64,000 bases of DNA. Source: Entrophospora sp. SA101. Its lineage: Eukaryota; Glomeromycota; Glomeromycetes; Entrophosporales; Entrophosporaceae. The notes beneath the pieces were generated by a model. The model had not been told where the DNA came from and ran no database searches. It worked only from the letters and a program-made list of their open reading frames with translations. Below, piece after piece: positions 12,396 through 23,408 of this stretch. Where the stretch lies: assembly GCA_958430865.1 (NCBI GenBank), contig CAUDNR010002480.1:23213-87212 (forward strand). The letters are read 5' to 3'. The position numbers were made by a program, and so were the translations under genes. How positions within the stretch are numbered: the stretch's first letter is position 1; each line of letters starts with the position of its first letter.

Positions 12396-14079
12396 TCCCG
12401 CACTTTACACTTTAATTATATCCGTATATCGTCCTTTACAAAAAAAAAATTACTCTCTATATATTTATTTTTTGCTCTAAAAACTTCTCGGCGCAAAATT
12501 AGAAGTACTGCGACAAATAATATCGCAATATTAATTACTTGAATCTCAACCTAACAGAGAATATGTGATAATAATGTCGAAAAAAAGTTTGTGATTTGAT
12601 CCAATCATTGGAAAATAGATGCAAGTTAATTTTATTTTATCATTGTTCGTGGAGGTTCCCATCCAATGAATTGATTTGACCGAATGTAATACATTCTCAT
12701 TCATCTAATTAATTAAATTTAAATGGAAGAAGAGCCTTCAATCACTATAATAGGAGAAAGTAATAAATAATACAATAATGAGAAGGGATGAATTTTCTAC
12801 TGCTCATATTTTGAAGTAAAGGATGGTTCTAAGAAGTCAAGTTTTAGATATGGAACTTGATGGAAAAGACTGAAATTGTAAAAGATGGAGAAAAATTTAA
12901 AGAAGCTATTTGTCAATTCAATGTCTCTGAAGTTTTGATATTATTTTTCCTTGTAATGTTTTAGTATGTGTTGGTGAATCTACATCTAATTATATTACAC
13001 ACTTAAAACTTGATCCACTCTTATTTGAAAAGATTTTTTTTTTGATAAATAAATTTAGTTTTTGTTAACAATGAATATATTTTAATTATTCACCAAATGA
13101 TTATCTGAATATTGAATTTAATTGATTGAATGGATATAAAACGAATGAATATTCAATGGGCACAACTTCTATTTGTTCGAACGTGTTGTTGTAATTATCA
13201 ATTGATAGGTGCGATTATAGTAATCTGATGTAATTAATTAAATTGATTTTTAAAATGTTTTCATAAAAACAATGACATAACAACAATTATACTTCAGGAT
13301 CGTTTAATAGTTTAGGATAAGTCGACATCAGAAATATTGCTTTACAGCCACACAAGATAGAAGAAAAAACGCTATAATTTTATTCTACAATACTAAGGAA
13401 CGATGTAATAAAGAGTTTTTCTAAAAAAAAATAGAACCTTTTACAAATTCTAGTTTCATCTGTTGGTTGAGATTCTTCAATAACACATCTAAGCAAGTAA
13501 GGATTTTGACGCAGCACTCTATTTCTTCCATATTCTATTTTATTCCAATGCATCAAGTGCAAAGGCTCTCAACTGTTAGAATTATCACTCATTTTCAAAG
13601 CACGGGAAGGACATAAGGTCATGGTCAAATTTGTCAAACTCAAACTGCCAAGAGTAGCTATATTTGCTTGGGTGACCGTGTGGGTTTCTCAGCTTTTGAC
13701 AAAATGGTTTGGAGGAAAGAGTGACAACTTGGAGACTTTCCCAATTACTTCATATTTAAATAGAACCCTTGTATATGACTATTCGAATCGGTACTGTTAT
13801 ATGTGAAATTGGAAATTAAAATCTATAATAACAATTAAATGTTTGGATGCGAAATTCCTTTTGATCGGGTTTATCTAATTTCACATATTAATATGTGATT
13901 TGCGAATTCCACATAGATTTCATTTAGATAGTGTCAAAATTCCCTTTATATATTTAATAAAAATACAACCTGTTAAAAATATCTTTAATATGAAATATAT
14001 ATTTTTCGAAAAATAAATTTATCGCAATAATAATATATGAAAAAAATAAATTACAAAATCCAAGTATTTATATGTTATA
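12396..14079. other. Non-genic stretch with a short unassigned ORF
   Basis: No supported gene. The best open stretch is 13380-13562 on the minus strand (60 codons, with WNKIEYGRNRVLRQNPYLL and EESQPTDETRICKR). It looks more protein-like than its surroundings and could be an exon fragment of a lost gene, but has no recognised family. The rest is AT-rich and featureless. The mirror is 30933-32616 (ORF 31450-31632, plus). Confidence 0.35.
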
Positions 14080-14818
14080 TCAACTGCTTTTTTTAACATC
14101 TTTGTAGAGTAAATACATTAGCGCATGCTCGATGTGTTTTCCGTTAAAATTTTCTGCACTAAAATAATGACCAGATCCAGCGGATATGGTATTTTGAACT
14201 ACTGTAGTAAAAATTCGACGTTTATTTGGCTGATCTGGTGATTCATCAGAGTAAAGCACATAATAAGTTCCAGAGATGTGATCGTCCACCTCAGAATTTG
14301 TACGGACATTATCTTTTGTCCAGGCTGCACCTTTGGCATATGATATTTCTTTAAGTCTTGATTCAAGTAAATGTCTGACATTAGAGTCGAGATTGCTGAA
14401 AATATTTTCAATGAATCTATCAATGTCTGCTTTATTGTTATCAAGTATATAGACACCTGATTCGATACTCTGAGTGACACCGCCACTAGGACACGAGTAT
14501 CCATGCACGGGACATTTCATGTTAAGAAGCCATTTATAATCACCTTCCATATTTTATAACTTTCCAATTCTTTCCTTATCTGACCGAATAAAAAGGATAT
14601 TATTATTATTTATAAAAACAGCAATATAGAATATAATAAAGAGAGAAATCGAAATGAAATAATTACCTTCTATGTATCGTAGGGTTTCTTGGAAATTCTG
14701 GGATGGGAGGAGGAGGTTCAGATTTCTCAGTAGTCCAATACCTTAAACTAATAATCATAATAATCACAATAATCAATATATACACAAAATTTTTGATTCT
14801 GGTTCCATGATTATACAT
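14080..14818 (-). pseudogene. Putative secreted-family member with broken exon junction (left copy)
   Basis: Homologous to the intact spacer gene 23409-24119. Exon 1 (14818-14667) codes MYNHGTRIKNFVYIL followed by a hydrophobic run and a Pro-rich EPPPPIPEFP. Exon 2 codes a 156-aa body (14550-14080, MEGDYKWL to KDVKKSS). In the intact gene the splice keeps frame into this body. Here the segment between the acceptor (14580/14579) and the body Met is 29 nt instead of 31, and a TAA stands six bases upstream of that Met in its own frame, so exon 1 cannot be read into the body. The body itself is open and conserved, so it could still be made from an internal start, without the leader. Confidence 0.6.
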
Positions 14819-16321
14819 TATTGAATTAGAAATATGTATTTATAAGTGAATAACAGATCAGAATACACTCCTAAACGAATTATTTTTAATAATGATAAAT
14901 TGTTGGAAGAGAAAAATTGCAGAGACCAATGAGTTTAGTCTGGTCCATTGCCGTTAATAACATACTAAATGTGGTTAAAATGTTACCATCAATGGATTGG
15001 TACCATGGCCAACCAGGACCCCGCAAACTTTATAGATAGTAATAGGTCAGTAACAAAAATTCCTGTTTGTTATATGACCAAAATTAAGTTTAATATATAT
15101 ATAACTTGACCCTATGATTTGCAATAAAAAGAACATAATTTGACTCAAAATATATACTCACATTAAAAATTTTGAAACTGTCTGATTTTATAATTTATAA
15201 TATTTTAATGATTTTTTTAATATAAAATATTGGTTTTGTTTTTTGAAATGAGTACGTAAGGATAAAAATTTACACGAAAAATTTTCGGTTTCCCTAATAG
15301 ATCGTTAACTACTAATTTCGAGCGCCAATATCATTTCTGAATCTAGACTAGTTCATGAACGTTATGGCAGTAATGAAACCCAAAATCACATGAAGGCCCT
15401 TTTTTGAATGAGCGCATGGCGTAGTAATGGGAGGAGGCCTTTAGACCGAGCCAACCATATTGTTAATAAAAAAAAAAAAATAACAATAATAATAGTATAT
15501 ATTAACAAAATCCGTTGTAACTATAGCCCTTAGAAATTTTATCATAAATTTGTTAAATTTGTTCATACCCTAAAATGTTGCACAAATCAGTGGATAAATT
15601 CAAATTCAAATTCTTCCATCTTTAAATAATATTGAGATGTACTAAATTTTTTTCAATTAAAAGAACCAAATTGTATATTAGTATTAATCATCATCTTGTA
15701 CTTTGCATTATGTACAACACCAATTGCATCATACGATTTTTAATTTGACAACATGTTAAGAATTATAATTTCCTGTAGTTAGTTGAGTGATAATACTAGA
15801 AATTGAACAAGGTTGAACTTTAGAATTAATTGATGAAATATTTGGAATGGAGATAGCTGGTATGGATTAGTTTATTGCTATTATCAGTACCAAAAAAACA
15901 AATGTTTATCAATTATTCAATAATTATATAGGCGGTTTTGATCGAAGTAAGTGTTGGTCAAGATCTATGAAGCATGCAAAACAAATGTTTATCAATTATT
16001 CAATAATTATATAGGTGGGTTTGATCGAAATGAGTGTTAAAGACAATTTATACATTTTATTTATTATTTATTTAAACAACAATAATTATTAATTATCAAT
16101 GAAACTAAAATTCAGAAATAATAAAATACCTTTTAGTTTTTGCTGAATCCCATCATAACATTTACTTTCACATATACGACTATTCGTGTTACTTGTAAAT
16201 TATTTCCGATTTGTATATTAATTTCCCGTGATTTATAATTTATTATTTTACGCTACCACTTGTGTGATTGATTCAATCATTAAGATTAATACCATTCATT
16301 GCAAGAGTGGAATAAAATAAT
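14819..16321. other. Non-genic stretch with an ~83-bp tandem duplication
   Basis: Contains two tandem copies of an ~83-bp unit starting near 15896 and 15979 (shared ACAAATGTTTATCAATTATT and a TTTGATCGAA motif). Around 15355-15460 lies a less AT-biased block with GAGCGCATGGCG and GGAGGCC words whose nature I cannot tell. No coding sequence is supported. The mirror is 28691-30193. Confidence 0.4.
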
Positions 16322-17201
16322 TACTTTTTGAATATAATTAATTATATATCTTGGTTAGATAAAAAATAAACATAACTTAGCTTTTTGTTGTTATTTAATC
16401 CTTTCTTCATATATGAATGTCTCCATCTATCAAATATTCATGATGATCATGATTATTATTCAATACATTTGATATCATCATTGACATAACAAACAATTAC
16501 ACCACCTAGGTAGTAACAATACCAAGACCATGCATAAATGAACTTTTAATAATGCCTGTCTACCCAGATCTCTCTGGAGTTCACAAGAATAAATAAATAG
16601 GGAGGATCAAAAAGAGATTATAGTTCCCATTGTATAGATAGTTCCTTAAAAATCACAAATAAATCTGATGTTGATCACAGGTGTTGGGATTAATTAAATT
16701 TTCCTATCACAAGCATGCAAGATGGCACTATTAAGCACAATTCAGCACCATGGAATTTTTTTCCCACAGGTGAAACAGACTTAAACATGTTGAAAGTCTT
16801 TGGACAAAACTTTCCCTTATCATCCCCTCAGACCAGGCTTGACTTTTACCATATGGACATTGATAATGTTGAGGATCAGCATTTGCGTGATGATTGCTTT
16901 GTGTTATATACCTCTCTTGAATAAAGTTGGTGTCTGCAACTAATTTAAAAATTCAGCAACTTGTGAAGTTGCTGTTTTGGATTTCCCTGAATTCAGAGTT
17001 TTGAGTCCTGGTTTGCTGTCATGTTGGTGGCACACCTACTCATCAACAACCCACTCTGGCTAAATAACAAATTCAGTTGGTCAAATAAAATCAATGAGAA
17101 ACAGAGAATATGATTAATTTATACATAACATACCAAACAAAATCCAAACCATCTTATTTTACAGCCTTCCTCCCAACATCAGAACCCAAATGCAATTTCA
17201 A
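16322..17201. repeat. Interspersed repeat family, copy C (truncated at hairpin element)
   Basis: Reverse complement of 27811-28690 and diverged homologue of the spacer copy at 18090-19600. It holds a 69-codon open frame (16715-16924, containing APWNFFPTGETD and DIDNVEDQHLRDD) that is disrupted in the spacer copy. The repeat stops abruptly at the hairpin element at 17202, losing the part that copy B continues with beyond it. The family is unclassified; no transposase or reverse transcriptase is seen. Confidence 0.75.
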
Positions 17202-17379
17202 CATCAGGAAAATGGGTACAAATATTATGCGTATATAATACGCAATTGCAGGGATTAAGCATATAATATGCATACAAATCGTGTATTTTTTTATGTATGC
17301 AAATTGTACATATACTATATGCTTAATCCCTGCAATTGCATATTATATACGCATAATATTTGTACCCATTTTCCTGATG
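17202..17379. mobile_element. Hairpin MITE at left-arm inner end
   Basis: A 178-bp element beginning CATCAGGAAAATGGGTAC and ending with its reverse complement, with inverted ends of about 68 bp. This copy has two mismatches between its ends, caused by 17315 (C) and 17340 (A), both in the inner half; the right-arm copy has T and G there in the same orientation. The outer flank matches the right arm; the inner flank (AGGAAGATTTATAT) does not, so the arm homology ends here. Confidence 0.85.
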
Positions 17380-18089
17380 AGGAAGATTTATATATTGGAC
17401 ATTTATTTATTTATTTATTTTATCTTATATATTTATTGGACACAACCCGAGCTGTAATTGAATTTACACGCTCGCATTATTAACTAGAGTGATGACAAGT
17501 GGTGGGCAATAACCACCACCACCATCCTTAAAACACTTACCCCTTCTTCACACCATACTCATCTTGTTTGTTTCTTTTGTTGTTGTTGTGTTGTCATGGC
17601 ATTAATAAAAAATTTTAAAAAAAGTAAAAGTTTGTGATACAATTGACGCACACACTTTAATTATTTATCCTATTGGTTTTTTTTGGTAGGACAGATGCAA
17701 ATTGATTTTTTTTTTCTTGGAAAAACAATTTATTTTTTGACAGAGTCCAAGGTGACAAAACGTGTTAATAACTAACCAGAGGTACTATTTATTGTATTGA
17801 TTGATATTTTTATTTTTAATTGGAAATCAAAATGTGGAGCAGATCTTGCTGGTGTAATTACAAGATTTTCATTGATAATATTTTGCTTTTTGTAATCCAT
17901 ATTATATATTATTTATTATTATATAATTACAAGATGTCAAGGCAGCATTGACTGTTGAAAAAGAAATATTTCAAGTATGCAACATTTGATTACAGGAAAA
18001 TAGCAGGCATTGAAGCACGCACGCTACCTTGAACACTTTACAGTCATTCTCACTATTCCTTGTGTACATAAGGCTAATCTGACTTGCAA
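17380..18089. other. Spacer, unique non-genic
   Basis: Starts at the edge of the left arm. Contains an ATTT run (17400-17420), a CCACCACCACC run (17510-17525) and T-tracts. No gene or repeat identified. Confidence 0.4.
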
Positions 18090-19600
18090 CCCCTCGATGA
18101 TACAATGATGCTGCAGAATTCCAGGGGAGGGATGCAATGCCCTGGAGTTACATTGAGACTTCACCAATCATCAATGACGCTTCACTAATTTTCTCTCACA
18201 GTACCCAGACCAGAGATGGCTGCTGCCATGCTAGCCAAAAAGTTGCCTGCAATGATCCCACCTCTAGGGTAAGGATGGCACTGTGACCAAGTCACAGCTC
18301 TGTTGATGAATATTATGAGAATCTGCAGCTTGTTCAAGCTCAGGAGGTCACAATTCAGAGCAGGGTTGGTGGCCTGAAATTGCATTTGGACCCTGATGTT
18401 AAGAGGAAAGTTGTAAAATAGTGTTTGTTTTGTATAATCACTTTCCTAAATTCTCTGTTTTCTTGATGCTAACCAATTTATGATTTTGGATAGGGGACTG
18501 GATTGGATTTTTGCCCAATCAGTCTTCTGTCCTGTAGGTTAAAATTATCACATGATTATATACATCTTTGTCAGTAATGTGGCCGACAAGAAAAAAGTTA
18601 TAAAATGGTTTGGATTTTGTTTGGTATGTTTTGTTATAAATTAATCATTTTCCCAAATTTTCTGCTTCTCTTTAATTTTTATCTGACCAACTGAATTTGT
18701 TATTTTAGTAAATGGGGGTAGGGTTGTTGGTGAGTAGGCATGCCACTGACAAGACAGGGGATGCCTTTGGGATATACCAGCCAAACTCATAGAAAGGGAT
18801 CTTTTGTCCAGACTTAGGGTCACATGGATGTTAAGCACAGAAAATGTACACTATCAATGTATATTTTTTTCAACAAAATAAACATTTAAATAATTAATTG
18901 TTAAATATTAATACTTTTCTTTTCATAAAAATTACAGCAACCCAGGACTCAAAACTCTGAATTCAGGGAAAACCCAAAACAGCAATCCAGGTTGCAACCT
19001 CCCAAGTTGCTGAATTTTCAACCCAGTCTTAACACCAACTTTTATGCTAGCATGGCAATAACACATAGCAATCATCACACAAGCACCAGCTATCAGTGAT
19101 CAATGCCCATATGGTGACAGCAAGCCTGGTCTTAGGGGGGAGATAATGGAAAAGTTTTGTCCAAAGCCTTCCAGCATGTATGTGGCCTCACCTGTGGAAG
19201 AAAAATCCTTAGATATGAGGCGTGTGAAAGCACCTTAATGCATGTTTGTGATAGGAAACTTTAATTAAATCTGACACCTGTGATCAACATCAGATTTATT
19301 ATTCATAAGGAACCATAATTGATAATCATAAAGAATAATTTATTATTGTGAATCCCAAAGATCTGGGTAGACAGGCATTATTAAAAATTTCATTTATGCA
19401 TGGCCTTGGTATCATTACTACTTGGGTGATGCAATTGTTTGTTATGCCAATGATGATATCAAATGTATTGCATAATAATCATGACCATCATGAATATTTG
19501 TTGGATGGAGGCATTCACATACAAGGAAATGAAGGAAATGATTAAATAGCTAAGTCATGTTTGTTTTATTAATGATGTATGATTAATTATATTTAAAATA
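18090..19600. repeat. Interspersed repeat family, copy A (spacer, empty site)
   Basis: Diverged direct copy of the repeat at 27355-28690. Shared landmarks in order: GATACAATGATG, CCTCTAGGGTAAGGATGG, GAAATTGCATTTGG, CAGGACTCAAAACTCTGAAT, AAGCCTGGTCT, CCTGTGATCAACATCAG and CATCATGAATATTTG. It lacks the hairpin element, giving the pre-insertion sequence. An extra segment (about 18420-18640) duplicates the neighbouring TTTTGTTTGGTATG stretch. Reading frames are broken. Confidence 0.75.
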
Positions 19601-19804
19601 TACAATAAAAAAATTGCAAGACTGCATCACTGTAACAAATCTTTAATCTTTAGATTGATCGGTAAAATAATTCTAGTCGAAATTAGGTAATTAATCCATA
19701 CCATATTTGGTAATGTAGAAAAATTCGTTTTGTTTAAATTCGCTATTACTAATTTGGCAATCGGGATTATTGCGTTTTACTTCGAAGAATTATGAATATT
19801 ATTT

Positions 19805-19814
19805 NNNNNNNNNN
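19805..19814. other. Assembly gap (10 N)
   Basis: Ten consecutive N, a nominal-length scaffold join. The left flank is non-repetitive AT-rich DNA; the right flank is the TTCGAATC-rich array, a likely cause of the break. The two arms of the giant inverted repeat therefore lie on different contigs. Confidence 0.99.
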
Positions 19815-20170
19815 TTCAAATCAGTTATTATTATAGATTCGAACCAGTCAGTTTGAATCAAATCAAATCAGTTCAAATCAAATTATATATTCGAATCAGT
19901 TCGAATTGTATCAAATTATATATTCGAATCCGTTCGAATCAAATTATATATTCGAATCTGTTCGAATCAAATCGAATCAATCCGAATTTGAATCCGTTCG
20001 AATTAAATTATATATTCGAATCAGTTCGAATCAAATCAAATCAAATCAAATCAAAGTACAATTCGATTCGATTCGAATTCGATTTGAACTGATTCGAATC
20101 AAAAATTAAGTGATTCGATTTGATTCGAATTCGAATCGGTTCGAATCGGTTCGAATTTCATTGATTCGTT
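19815..20170. repeat. TTCGAATC-rich degenerate array
   Basis: About 350 bp made of variants of TTCGAATCAAATC, AATTATATATTCGAATC and, toward the right, their complements (GATTCGATTCGAATTC). The core TTCGAA is self-complementary, so the array can fold back on itself. The Ile/Arg/Ser/Asn reading frames it creates are artefacts of the repeat. It may extend across the adjacent gap. Confidence 0.85.
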
Positions 20171-20194
20171 CGGAGCCTTATATATTATATAAAT

Positions 20195-21125
20195 TATACT
20201 TTAGAGCCATGGAAAGATTTAATAGATTAAAAATACCAGTGGTGTAAAAAAACTCATTCAAAATACACAAAATTTCTTTATTTATTGTAATATTTCTATC
20301 TATTGCAACTTCCGAAAAAATTGTACGAAATAAAGATTCTCTCTCATAGCTACGAATGTAACCTAATTAAAAACCTCTAATAATTTTATAAATGTAACGA
20401 TTTTCCAGAAACATTAGTAATTGAAAGTTTGTAATACTAATAAAACACTAATAAAACATATTGTTTTCAAACCACTACTCCTCCTCTGTTTTTAAAGATA
20501 TGAACACCAAATTAGCATGCAAGATAGTATATGTAATATAGATTAGAGTTATAGAAAGATTTAATGGATATAAAAATACCAATGGTATAAAAAAGCCCAT
20601 TCAAAATACAGAAAATTTCTTCTTTATCATAATACTTCTATCTATTGCAACTTCCGAAAAAATTGTATGAAATAAAATTCTCTCTCCATAGCACTATTCT
20701 ACAATGTATCCTGATTAAAAACCTCTAATAATTTTATAAATGTAACGATTTCCAGAAGCCTTAGCAATTGAAAGTTTTTAATACTAATAAAACGCTAATA
20801 AAACATGCTGTTTTCAAACCACTAGTCCTCCTCCATTTTCAAAGATATGGACACCAAATTAGCATGCAAGATAGTATATGTAATATAGATTAGAGTTATG
20901 GAAAGATTTAATGGATATAAAATACCAATGGCATAAAAAAGCTCATTCAAAATACAGAAAATTTCTTCTTTATCATCTATTGCAACTTTCGAAAAAATTG
21001 TATGAAATTAAAATTCCCTCTCCATAGCACTGTTCTACAAATGTATCCTGATTAATAATTTTATAAATGTAATGATTTTCCAAAAGCCTTAGTAATTGAA
21101 AGTTCATAATACTAATAATGTAATA
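20195..21125. repeat. Tandem repeat of ~345 bp, about 2.7 units
   Basis: Units begin at about 20201, 20543 and 20890 with TTAGAG(C/T)(C/T)AT and share, in order, GGTATAAAAAA-like, GAAAATTTCTT, CTATTGCAACTT(C/T)CGAAAA, CTAATAATTTTATAAATG and CAAATTAGCATGCAAGATAG. The third unit is truncated near 21120 and carries internal deletions. No coding frame. Confidence 0.8.
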
Positions 21126-21211
21126 ATGTATTTGAAAATATATTTTGTTAAACTGTTTCCTTTTTTAGAGAAAAAAGGGGTACCATAAAAAAATCCGCAT
21201 ATATGTATTTA

Positions 21212-21324
21212 CATTGGGCGCCTTCAAAAATTATTAGATTGAGATTGAGATTGAGATTGAGATCGAATTTTAATATGAAATTTCAATCTAGGTCAGGTAT
21301 TAAGATTGAAAAAATAAAAATGAA

Positions 21325-21355
<31 letters not shown>

Positions 21356-21653
21356 TAAAAATAAAAATAAAAATAAAAATAAAAAATGGAAAATATTGAA
21401 GTACCCAAAAAACAAAGACATCAATACTAAAATCATCAGCATTGGTATTTGTAAGTTCAAGGTCCAATTCATTTCTTTGATGATTAATAAAAGAGAAAGA
21501 GATGTAAAAATTCCATTTTTAATTAATAATTGTCAATCATCTTGATAAAATAATTTTTGATCATGGATTGAAAATTTCAATTTCAATCCAATCTCAATCC
21601 AATCAAATATTCAATCTCAATCTCAATATAATAATTTTTGAAGGCACCCAATG
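21212..21653. mobile_element. 442-bp MITE with CATTGGG inverted ends
   Basis: The left end CATTGGGCGCCTTCAAAAA and the right end (reverse complement CATTGGGTGCCTTCAAAAA) differ by one base over 19 and continue into GATTGA repeats on the left and their complement on the right. The centre holds an AATAAA microsatellite (about 21305-21385). No open frame and no clear target duplication. Probably a non-autonomous DNA transposon of undetermined superfamily. Confidence 0.75.
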
Positions 21654-22986
21654 ACTAAATATGTTTAGTCAATTTAACCAAATGCACATTTAGGTTAGAC
21701 GGTGGACCCTGATAATGAAAGTATATTTTTTAATATATACAAATTTTATAATATGCAACCTTTGTCGCTTGATCATTTTTTTAAATTCATATATGTCGAT
21801 TGCCCAATTTTTATTATATAGTGAGTTACTAGTGTTGATCAGCAGACAACAAATTAAACAGTCAGTATGGCCAGGCAGGTCTTTGTTATATTTTTTTTAA
21901 AAAAGAAAATAATTCATATAAAATAACTAATGAGGACTTAATTAATTCACAGAACATTTGGGCATATAAAATTCGGGCATTGGCTAATTAAAATTGAACT
22001 TTAATATATAAAATAAAAGGAAAACTATGTACAGGCAGAGTTGCCATTTCAAATATGAAACTTATGTTTTTTTAAACTTGGAATTTTATTATGTTTATCT
22101 ATGAACTGTCTGCTTTACAATTATGGACCCCATGAATTAATTGTTCATTTACAATTTTCAGTCCTGACTAGTCCAATTTTGTGTAAGGATGAATGGCCCA
22201 GCCACAGTCTTTTAAACCATGATTCTATATCATAAAACTGCTAAATAAAAAGGCCAAGTCAACATCTCAATAATGACCAATTTTAATGTTGACTTTGCAT
22301 CAGCCTCCTTTACTAATAACAATTCATTTTATAGACATGATCTGATTTAAATATGGAAAAATACATTACGCTATTTTCATCTGATAATGGGGTTGGATTT
22401 TATACAAACATTTAACCAAATACTAAAAACGTGATTATCAAGAGAATGTTAATCTCATAATATTCATTATATCAAATTGATAATGCGCTTCACAATTATC
22501 AGTTTCAAGTTTTATAATTTATCATTGTCACTTAATTAATATGCAGTATATTTCTTTTTGCATATTGATAAGTTAACCAATAATAATAAAAAAAGAAATG
22601 TTTTTTCAGAAACATATTTTACAAAGCATGCATGATTTAATCCTACTAATGTCATCGAGATTGACTGTTGAAGAAGTTCTATTATTATCATTAACAGGAG
22701 ATCAATTTGGATCTATTATGATTGGGACTTATATATAGTTGGACGAGATATTAATTCATTTTGATATGGAATTAAGAATGGACAATGCCTCGAACCAGTA
22801 AGTATGTCATGACCACAATATCTATCCATCTACTATAGCTGAGTTGTACATCACTTACAAAAACATTATATTGCCATTATATCTATATAAAGATTAGTGA
22901 TCTGCATGCTCATTTAAGACTCTTCACTTTTCCTCTTTAACTACAATTTATTAAAATTATTGTTTATCTAAAAGAGACAAATAAAA
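21654..22986. other. Spacer, non-genic
   Basis: AT-rich with no supported gene. It ends in the 5' flank of the small gene at 22987, where a pyrimidine-rich stretch (CTTCACTTTTCCTCTTT, about 22922-22940) lies about 50 bp before the start. Confidence 0.4.
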
Positions 22987-23148
22987 ATGAATTATCATAA
23001 TGACAAATTCAAAGATTACAATTTCCAAGCTGGAAAAGAAGCAATAAAATATCCAATGACTGGAGCTCCAAAAACTTATCTCGCAGTTGGCGTTATTGGA
23101 TTTGTACTTATTTTGAACCTTATCAGATGGTTTTATACTGGTATTTAA
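22987..23148 (+). CDS. Small single-span membrane protein, 53 aa
   Basis: An intronless 53-codon frame, shorter than usual gene-finder limits. Residues 1-28 are polar (MNYHNDKFKDYNFQAGKE), then one hydrophobic span from TYLAVGVIGF to LILNLI and a short end RWFYTGI. The start follows A-rich leader sequence, as in the window's other genes. The N-terminal Y-x-F-x-x-GKE followed by a span vaguely recalls small ATP-synthase subunits (k type), but I do not claim identity. It lies 260 bp upstream of the putative secreted-protein gene on the same strand. Confidence 0.5.
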   Translation: MNYHNDKFKDYNFQAGKEAIKYPMTGAPKTYLAVGVIGFVLILNLIRWFYTGI

Positions 23149-23408
23149 ATTCTTTAGTTGTTGATTTTTAAATTTTGCTATAAAAATAAATTTTCTTTCT
23201 CTCCTGATCTTATGTTAGCTCAAAGTTATCAAAAGTGATGATTCTCAATGGTTGACTTATTTGTAAATTATATATAATTAAATTTCCTAGCCTTTTTTAA
23301 TCAATTATTAATTTAATTAATTCATTTGTTAGGAGTGCATTTGGATTTGTTAATATCACTTATAGATACATGTTTCTATGCATGGATGCTATCTTTCTGA
23401 TCTCAGCC

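Larger units (their letters stand above)
1..17379. repeat. Left arm of giant inverted repeat
   Basis: Mirror copy of 27633-45011: base x pairs with base 45012-x. Every reading frame in one arm recurs in the other at exactly mirrored coordinates, so there is no net insertion or deletion over 17.4 kb. Stretches compared base by base (outer edge, intergenic samples, an ATTT microsatellite, the hairpin element) are identical except at 17315 and 17340, both in the inner half of the terminal hairpin element. The arm continues past the left window edge, so its full length is unknown. It is either a very recent segmental inverted duplication or an assembly artefact. Confidence 0.95.

Noticed and set aside
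13621..13806. 61-codon frame with a Trp/Val-rich hydrophobic segment (mirror 31206-31391)
   Set aside because: Short, no intron or homologue in the window; hydrophobicity alone is not support in AT-rich DNA.
15400..15460. tRNA-Ser-like or SINE head on the minus strand (GGTTGGCTCGGTCTAAAGGC) and mirror near 29555
   Set aside because: Only an A-box-like stretch next to an A/T run; no B box and no cloverleaf could be drawn.
19853..20109. Overlapping Ile/Arg/Ser/Asn repeat proteins
   Set aside because: Produced by the TTCGAATC array in successive frames; no start context or non-repeat sequence.
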